From assembly GCA_040756995.1 (NCBI GenBank), contig JBFLYK010000050.1, forward strand, positions 1-46,839: a stretch of DNA of 46,839 bases. The letters run 5' to 3'. The stretch is from BP-133 sp040756995 (GTDB taxonomy: Bacteria; Actinomycetota; Acidimicrobiia; IMCC26256; BP-133). Both the position numbers and the translations under genes were made by a program. Under the pieces are notes generated by a model, which was not told the DNA's origin, searched no databases, and worked only from the letters and a program-made list of their open reading frames with translations. This document shows positions 1 to 9,000 of this stretch, piece by piece. The first letter of the stretch is position 1; every line of letters begins with the position of its first letter.

Positions 1-3000
1 ACCCCCCCGTTGCCCCCGGCCCGCCCCCGGACCCCGGCGCGCTTCGGGCCTGGTTGGCCGGTCGCCTGCCGAGCTACATGGTGCCCTCCGCCGTCGTCGT
101 GCTCGACGCCTTCCCGCTCACGCCCAACAACAAGATCGACCGGGCCGCGCTCCCGGCGCCCCTGTTCACCCCGGTGGCCGGCCGGGCCCCCCGCAACGAG
201 CCGGAGACGGCCCTGTGCGAGGTGGCGGCCGAGATCCTCCACCTCGAGTCCCGAGGCGCCGTCAGCATCGACGACAACTTCTTCGACCTGGGCGGCGACA
301 GCATCCTGTCGATCCAGCTGGTCAGCCGGGCCCGCCGCCGGGGCGTGGACGTCACCCCCCGGCAGGTCTTCGAGGCGCCGACGTTCGCCGCGCTGGCGGC
401 ACTGGCCGGGACGCTCCCGTCCTCTGCCGCCCATCCGATCGAAACCGCCGCCGACCGGATCGGGCCCGTCCCCACCACGCCGATGGTGGCCTGGCTGCGC
501 CACGTCGGCGACATCGAGGGCGGACGCATCGAGGCCTACAACCAGTCGGAGATCTTCCAAGTCCCGGCCGGTGCCTCGCTCGAAACCGTGACCGGCGTCG
601 TGCAGGCGCTGCTCGACCGGCACGAGATGCTCCGGGCCCGCCTCGTCCGCACACCCGACTCTTGGACGCTGGACATCCCCGCCGCCCCGCCCCCCGCCGC
701 TGAGGTCCTCCGGCGCGTCGCCGTCGAGGGCGACGACGACGAGACTCTGCTGGTCACGCTCGAAGGGGAAGGAGAGGCCGCGGCCCGGCGGCTCGATCCT
801 GACCGGGGCGTGATGCTCCAGGCGGTTTGGTTCGACCTTGGCGCCGAGCGCGCCGGCCGGCTGCTGCTCGTCATCCATCACCTCGCCGTCGACATCGTGT
901 CGTGGTCGGTCATCGGCGACGACCTCGCCGATCTGGGGCGTGGTGAGCGGCCGGCGCCGCCGTCCACCTCCTTCCGCACCTACGCCCGCCGGCTCGTCGA
1001 CCGTCTCGATCAGCCGGGCGTGCAGGACGAAGCCGGGTACTGGGAACAGACGCTGGTCGACCCCGGGCCGGTCATCGGCCGCCGGCCGCTCGATCCCGCC
1101 GTCGACGTCGGTCGCTCCACCGAGACCGTGTCGATCACCCTCGACCCGGCCGACACCCACCCGCTGCTCACCTCGGTCCCGGCCGCCTTCCACGCCACCG
1201 TCACCGACGTCCTCCTCACCGGGCTCGCCCTGGCCCTGGCCCGGTGGCAGGGACAGCCGGCCTGCGTCGTCGACCTCGAGCGCCACGGCCGCGACCTCGA
1301 CGATGTCGACCTCACCCGCACCGTCGGCTGGCACACCGCCACCCACCCCGCTCGCCTCGACCTCACCGGCATCGACATCGACGCCGCCCTGGCCGGCCGC
1401 CCCGCCGCCGGCGCCGCGCTCAAGGCGGTGAAGGAGCAGCTCCGGGCGATCCCCGCCGGCGGGGCGCACTACGGGCTTCTCCGCTGGCTCGACCCCGCCG
1501 GCGCCGCCCGCCTGGCCCCGACCGCCGACCGCCCGGGCCCGCAGGTCGCCTTCAACTACGCCGGGCGGCGGGACTGGGACGACGGCGACGAGCCCGGCGA
1601 CTGGGAACCGGCCGGCGACGACGCCGACATCACCGCCGGCACCGAAGCCATGCCGGTGACCCACGTCCTCGACATCAACGCCGAGGCGTCGGACGGGCCC
1701 GAGGGCCCGGAACTCGGAATCAGCTGGACGTACCCGACCGGGATGCTGGACCGGGCGGCCGTCGAAACCCTGGCCGCCCTGTACGCCGAAGCGCTGCGGG
1801 CGCTGGCGGCCCACGCCGCCACGCCGGGCGCCGGCGGGGCCAGCCCGTCCGACTTCCCCCTCGTCCGTCTCACCCAGGCCGACCTCGACGATCTCGAGCG
1901 CCGCATCGGCCCGCCGGCCGACGTGGTGCCGGTGACGCCGCTGCAGGAGGGCTTCTTCTTCCATGCGCAGCTGGAGGAGGGCCACGACCCCTACCTGCCC
2001 CAGACGATCTTCGACCTCGGCGACGGAGCGCATCCCGTCGACGGCGCCGTCCTGCGCCGATCGGTGGAAGCCCTGCTCGACCGGCACCCCAACCTCAGGG
2101 CCGGGTTCGCCCAGCTGGCATCGGGGATCGTCGTCTCCGTCGTGCCCCGGGAAGCGCCCCTGCCCTGGCGGGAGATCCATCTGGCCGGGCTCACCGAGGA
2201 GGAGCAGACCGAGGCGGTGACCCGGCTCGCCGAAGAGGACCTGGCCGCCGGCTTCGACCTCGGCCGCCCCCCGCTGATCCGCCTGACCCTGGCCCACCTC
2301 GGCGCCGGCCGGGCCCGGCTCGTCATCACCAGCCACCACGTCCTCATGGACGGCTGGTCGCTGCCCATCTTCTACGAGGAGCTGGCCGCCACCTACGACG
2401 CCGGCGGCGACACCGCCGGACTCGAACCGGCCCGGCCGTTCCGCGACTATCTGGCCTGGCTGGCGGGGCAGGACCCCGACACCGGGCTGGCCGCCTGGCG
2501 GGAGGCGCTGGCCGGGCTGGAGGGTCCGACGCTGGTGGCGCCCGGCCAGGCCCCCGGAGAAGTCCCCCGGGCGGTCGAGGCGGAGCTGCCGGCGGCCGAC
2601 ACCGCCGCCCTGGCCGAGGTGGCCCGCCGCCGGCACCTGACGCTGAACTCCGTGATCCAGGCGGCCTGGGCCGCCGTGGTGGGCATCGAGACCGGCCGGG
2701 ACGACGTCGTGTTCGGGGCCACCGTGGCCGGCCGGCCCGCCGAGCTCGACGGCGTCGAGTCGATGGTCGGTCTGTTCATCAACACCGTGCCGGTCCGGGC
2801 CCGGCTCCACCCGGCCGAGTCGCTGCTGGCCGTGGCCGAACGGATCCAGGCCGACCAGACCCGGCTCCTCGGCCACCACCATCTCCGGCTGTCGACCATC
2901 GTGCGGGCGGCGGCCGGCGTCGACGAGCTGTTCGACACGCTGGTGGCCTTCGAGAACTTCCCCGACCTCGACGACCCCCAGGATCCGGTCACCGACGGTT

Positions 3001-6000
3001 CCGGCGGCGGGCTCACCCTCGACGAGGTCGAGGGGCGGGACGTCACCCACTACCCGCTCCACCTCTCCGTGTCGCCGGGACCGACGCTGGCCTTCGAGCT
3101 CAAGTACCGGGCCGACCACTGGACCGAAACCGCCGCCCGCAGCCTCCTCGAGCGGGTCACCCGGCTCCTGATCTCGGCCATCACCGACGGCGACGCCCCA
3201 CTGGCCGGCCTCGACCCGCTCAGCGCCGCCGAACGGCGGCGGGCCCTCGTCGACTGGAACCCCACCGGCCCGGCGGTCCCGGAGGTCACGTTCCCGGCCG
3301 TCTTCGAAGCCCACGCCGCCGCCACCCCCGACGCCGCCGCCCTCGTCCTCGACGGCGAGCAGCTGACCTACCGGCAGCTGAACGAACGGGCCAACCGCCT
3401 GGCCCGGCTCCTCGTCGCCGCCGGCGCCGGACCCGAGACGGTGGTGGCCGTCGCCCTGCCCCGCTCCATCGACCTCATCACCGCCCTGGTGGCGGTCATG
3501 AAGTCCGGCGCCGCCTACCTCCCCCTCGACCTCGACTACCCGGCCGACCGCCTGCGGTTCATGCTCGACGACGCCGCGCCGGTGGCCGTGATCACCACCA
3601 CGGCCCTGGCCGCCACGGTGGGATCCGGTTCTGGCGCCGCCGGGCCCGACACGGTCCTCCTCGATGACGGGGCCACCGTCGCCCGGCTCGCCGGGCTTCC
3701 GCCGGGCGATCTCGGCGACGCCGACCGGCGGGCGCCGCTCCTGCCCGCCCACCCGGCCTACGTCATCTACACCTCGGGCACGACCGGGCGACCCAAGGGC
3801 GTGGTCGTGCCCCACGCCGGGATGGCCAAGCTGCTCGAGGCCCAGCGCCGGCTCGGCGTCACCTCGGCCACCCGGGGGTTGCAGTTCACGTCACCGAGCT
3901 TCGACGTCTCGTTCTGGGAACTGGTCCGGGCCTTCGGGCACGGCGGCTGCCTGGTGGTCGTCCCGGCCGACCGGCGCCTTCCCGGGCCCGAGCTGATCGA
4001 CTACATCGCCGCCCACGGCGTCACCGACCTCGACCTGCCTCCGTCGGTCCTGGCCGCCCTGCCGGCGGACGTCGAGCTGCCCGCCGGCCTGACGCTGGTC
4101 ACCGGCGGCGAGGCGGTGCCGCCGGAGGTCGTGACCCGCTTCGCCCCGGGCCGGCGCATGTTCGACGCCTACGGGCCGACCGAGGCCACGGTCTACTCGA
4201 CCATCTGGGAATGCCCGCCCGACCACTCCGGCCCCGTCCTCATCGGACGGCCCGCGCCGCTGACCACCGCCTACGTCCTCGACCACGCCCTCCGGCTCTG
4301 CCCCCCGGGCGCCACCGGCGAGCTGTACGTCGGCGGGGCGGGCCTGGCCCGGGGCTACCACCGCCAGCCCGGCCTGACGGCGACCCGGTTCGTGGCCGAT
4401 CCCTACGGGCCGCCCGGCGCCCGCCTCTACCGCACCGGCGACCGGGCCCGCTGGACGGCCGAGGGCACCATCGAGTTTCTCGGCCGGGTCGACGACCAGG
4501 TCAAGGTCCGGGGCTTCCGCATCGAACCCGGTGAGGTGGAGGCCGCCCTCGAAGCCCACCCCGAGGTCGGCAAGGCGGTGGTCGTGGCGCGGGACGACGA
4601 CGGCGTCCGGCGGCTCGTCGGCTACGTCACCGCCGCCGGGCGTCGACCCGAGGCGGCCGGACTCCGCACGTTCGTGGCCGGGCGGCTTCCTTCGTACATG
4701 GTCCCGGCGGCCATCGTGGTCCTCGACGCCTTCCCGGTCACTCCCAACGGGAAGGTCGACCGGGCCGCGCTTCCCGCTCCGGCGTTCGAGGCCGGCGCCG
4801 GCCGGGACCCCCGCGACGACCGGGAGGCCACGCTGTGCCGTCTCTTCGCCGAGGTCCTCGGGGTTGACGGCGTCACCATCGACGACAACTTCTTCGACCT
4901 CGGCGGCGACAGCATCCTGTCGATCCAGCTCGTCAGCCGGGCCCGCCGGGCGGGGCTCGCCATCAGCCCCCGCCAGGTGTTCGAGAGCGGCACGGTGGCC
5001 GAACTGGTGGCCGCCGCCGGCGACACCCCGGCCGGCTTCATCACCGAGACGGCCGCCGACCGGTTCGGCCCGGTGCCGGCCACGCCGATCATGAACTGGC
5101 TCCGCCACGTCGCCGAGGTCCAGGGCGGGCGGATCGAGACGTTCCACCAGTCGCAGCTGTTCCAGGTCCCGGCCGGCGTCGCCGAACGGCAGCTGGAGGC
5201 CGTGCTGGACGGGCTCCTCCGCCGTCACGAAGTGCTGCGGGCCCGGCTCCTTCGCCGGCCCGACTCCTGGTCGCTCGACATCCCCGCCGCCCCGGCCACC
5301 GACGTCGACGTCCTGCGCCGGGTGGACGTCACCGCCGCCGCGCTGGCCGACATCGAGGCGGAGGCGGAGGCGGCCGCCGGGCGGCTCGATCCCGACGGCG
5401 GCGTGATGGTGCAGGCGGTGTGGTTCGACCTCGGTTCCGACCGGCCGGGCCGGCTGCTCCTCGTCATCCACCACCTCGTCGTCGACATCGTGTCCTGGTC
5501 GGTCATCGGCGACGACCTGGCCGAGCTGGCCGGCGGTGGCGAGCCGGGCCCGCCCACCACGTCGTTCCGGACCTACGCCCGCCGGCTGGTCGACCACGCC
5601 GCGGCGCTCGACGTCGCCGCCGAGCTGCCGTTCTGGGAGGATGTGCTGTCCCGCCCCAACCCGGTCATCGGCCGGCGGGCGCTCGACCCGGCCGTCGACG
5701 TCGGCTCGACCACCGACACGCTCTCCGTCACCCTGCCGGCCGACGTCACCGGGCCGCTGCTCACCCGGGTCCCGGCCGCCTTCCACGCCGGGGCGGACGA
5801 CGTCCTCCTCGCCGGACTGGCCCTGGCCACCGGTGCCTGGCGCCGTCGGGCGGGTCACGACGAACCGGCCGCCTGCCTCGTGGCCCTGGAGCGCCACGGC
5901 CGCGACGCCGACGCCCTGGCCGGCCTCGATCTCACCGGCACCGTCGGCTGGTTCACCGCCATCCATCCCGTCCGCCTCGACCTGACCGGCGTCGACGTCG

Positions 6001-9000
6001 ACGCCGCGCTGGCCGGGGGGCCGGCCGCCGGAGCCGCCCTCGGGGCCGTCAAGGAGCAGCTGCGAACGCTGCCCGGCGGCGGCTTCCACTACGGCCTTTT
6101 GCGGTGGCTCGACCCGAGCGGTTCGGCCCGCCTCGGTGCCCTCCCGGGACCGCAGATCCTGTTCAACTACGGCGGCCGGAGTGACCGGACCACGCCGTCC
6201 GACTGGGACGTCGCCGCCGACGACGTCGACCTCGGCGACGGCAGCGACGCCATGCCCGTGGGTCACGTCCTGGAGATCAACGCCGAAGCGACCGACAGCG
6301 GCGCCGGACTCGAGCTCGAGGTCACGTGGAACTGGCCGACCGGCGTGCTGGACCGGTCGGACGTCGAGGCGCTGGCCGGGCTGTACCTCCAGGCGCTGCG
6401 GGGACTGGTGGTGCACGCCGCCACGCCGGGGGCCGGCGCCGTCAGCCCGACGGACTTCCCGCTCGTCGAGCTCACCCGGGCCGACCTCGACGATCTCGAG
6501 GCCCGGGTCGGGCCACTGGCCGACGTGCTGCCGGCGACGCCGCTGCAGGAGGGCTTCTTCTTCCACTCCCGGCTGGAGGACGGCCACGACCCCTATCTGC
6601 CCCAGGTCATCTTCGACCTCGGGCCGGTCGACCCCGAAGTCCTGCGCCGTTCGCTCGAAGCGGTCCTCGACCGGCATCCCAACCTGCGGGCCGGCTTCGG
6701 CCAGCTGGCCTCGGGCGCCGTGGTGTCGGTCGTGCCCCGCCAGGCGCCGGTGCCGTGGCGGGAGGTGGACCTGGCGGCGCAACCGGAGCCGGACCAGGCG
6801 GCGGCGGTGGCCCGGCTCGCCGAAGAGGACCTGGCCGCCGGCTTCGACCTCGCCCGCCCGCCGCTCCTGCGGGCCACGCTGGCCCACCTCGGCCGGGGCC
6901 GCGCCCAGCTCGTCGTCACCAGCCACCACGCCCTGATGGACGGCTGGTCGTCCCCGATGTTCTTCGATGAGCTGACCCGGGTCTACGACGCCGGCGGCGA
7001 CGCCTCCGGCCTCGAACCCGCCCCGCCGTTCCGCGACTACCTCGTCTGGCTGGCGGGGCAGGATCCCGCCACCGGCCTGGCCGCCTGGCGGGAGGCGCTG
7101 GCCGGGCTGGACGGCCCGACGCTGGTGGCGCCGGGGCTGCCGCCCGGTCCCGCTCCCCGCCTGCTCGAGGTCGAGCTGCCCGAGGCGGTCACCGTCGGCC
7201 TCACCGACGCCGTCCGCCGCCGCCACCTGACCGTGAACTCCGTGGTCCAGGCGGCCTGGGCGGCGGTGGTCGGCCTGGCCACCGGCCGGGACGACGTGGT
7301 GTTCGGCGCCACCGTGGCCGGCCGGCCGCCCGAGATTGACGGCATCGAGTCGATGATCGGGCTGTTCATCAACACGGTCCCCGTCCGGGTGCCGCTGCGC
7401 CTCGACGAACCACTGCTCGACACCGCCGTCCGGGTCCAGGCCGACCAGGCCCGGCTGCTCAACCACCACCATCTCGGGCTGTCCACGATCATCCGGGAGG
7501 CGGCCGGCGCCGACGAGCTCTTCGACACCCTGGTCGCCTTCGAGAACTTCCCCGACCTCGACGACGGCGACGACGACGGCGGCGGGCTCACCCTCGACGA
7601 GGTCGACGCTCAGGACGTCACCCACTATCCCCTCACGCTCATCGTCACCCCGGGCGAGACGATCACCGTCGGATTGCGCTACCGGGCCGACCACTGGGCC
7701 GAGGCCGAGGCCCGGGCCATCCTCGACCGCGTCGTCCGGCTCCTGACGGCGGCGGTCGCCGAGCCCGACGTGCCGCTGAGTCGCGTCGACCTCCTCCGCG
7801 CCGAGGAACGCCGTCGGGTGCTGCGGGACTGGAACGCCACCGGTCCCCTCACTCCCGAGGTGACGTTCCCCGCCGTCTTCGAGGCCCACGCCGCCGCCAC
7901 GCCCGACGCCGTCGCCGTGGTGTTCGAGAACGAGCAACTGACCTACCGGGAGCTGAACGAACGGGCCAACCGCCTGGCCCGGCTCCTCGTCGCCGCCGGC
8001 GCCGGGCCCGAGTCGCTGGTGGCCGTGGCCCTGCCCCGTTCCCTCGACCTGATCACCGCGCTGGTGGCGGTCCTGAAGTCCGGCGCCGCCTACCTCGCCC
8101 TCGATCCCGACTACCCGCCCGACCGCCTGCGGATGATGCTGGGCGACGCCGCGCCGGTGGTGGCCGTCAGCAGCCACGCTGTCCCGACCACGGCCCGGCC
8201 CCGGCCGGCGATCCTGCTCGACGACCCCGCCACCGTCGACCGGCTGGCGGCGCGGCCGGCCCATGACCTGACCGATGACGAACGGCGGGCGCCGCTGCGG
8301 CCGGCGCATGCCGCCTACGTCATCTACACCTCGGGATCGACCGGCCGGCCGAAGGGCGTGGTCGTGCCCCACGCCGGCGTGGCCAAGCTCATCGCCACCC
8401 AGACGGACCGGCTCCGCATCACTGGCGGGAGCCGGGTGCTGCAGTTCGCCTCCCCGAGCTTCGACCTGGCCTTCTGGGAGCTGGTCCAGGCCTTCGGTTC
8501 CGGCGCCTGCCTCGTCGTCGTCCCCGCCGACCGGCGCGTCGCCGGCCGGGAGCTGACCGACTATCTCGCCGAGCACGGCGTGACCCACCTCGCCCTGCCG
8601 CCGTCGGTGCTCACGATGCTTCCCGACGACGCCGACCTTCCGGACGGCGCGACGCTGCTGTGCGGCACGGAGGCCGTCCCCCCCGAGGTGGTGGCCCGCT
8701 TCTCCGCCGGCCGGCGGATGTTCAACGCCTACGGCCCGACCGAGGCGACCGTCAACTCGACGCTGTGGGAATGCCCGCCGGGGCACCGGGGCCCGGTCCC
8801 GATCGGCCACCCCGATCCGCAGATGACGGCCTACGTCCTCGACGGCGCGCTGCGGCCCTGCCCGCCCGGGGCGCCCGGCGAGCTGTACATCGGCGGCGCG
8901 GGTCTGGCCCGGGGCTACCTCCGCCAGCCGGGGCTGACCGCCACCCGCTTCGTGGCCGACCCCTACGGCCCGCCCGGCGCCCGCCTCTACCGCACCGGCG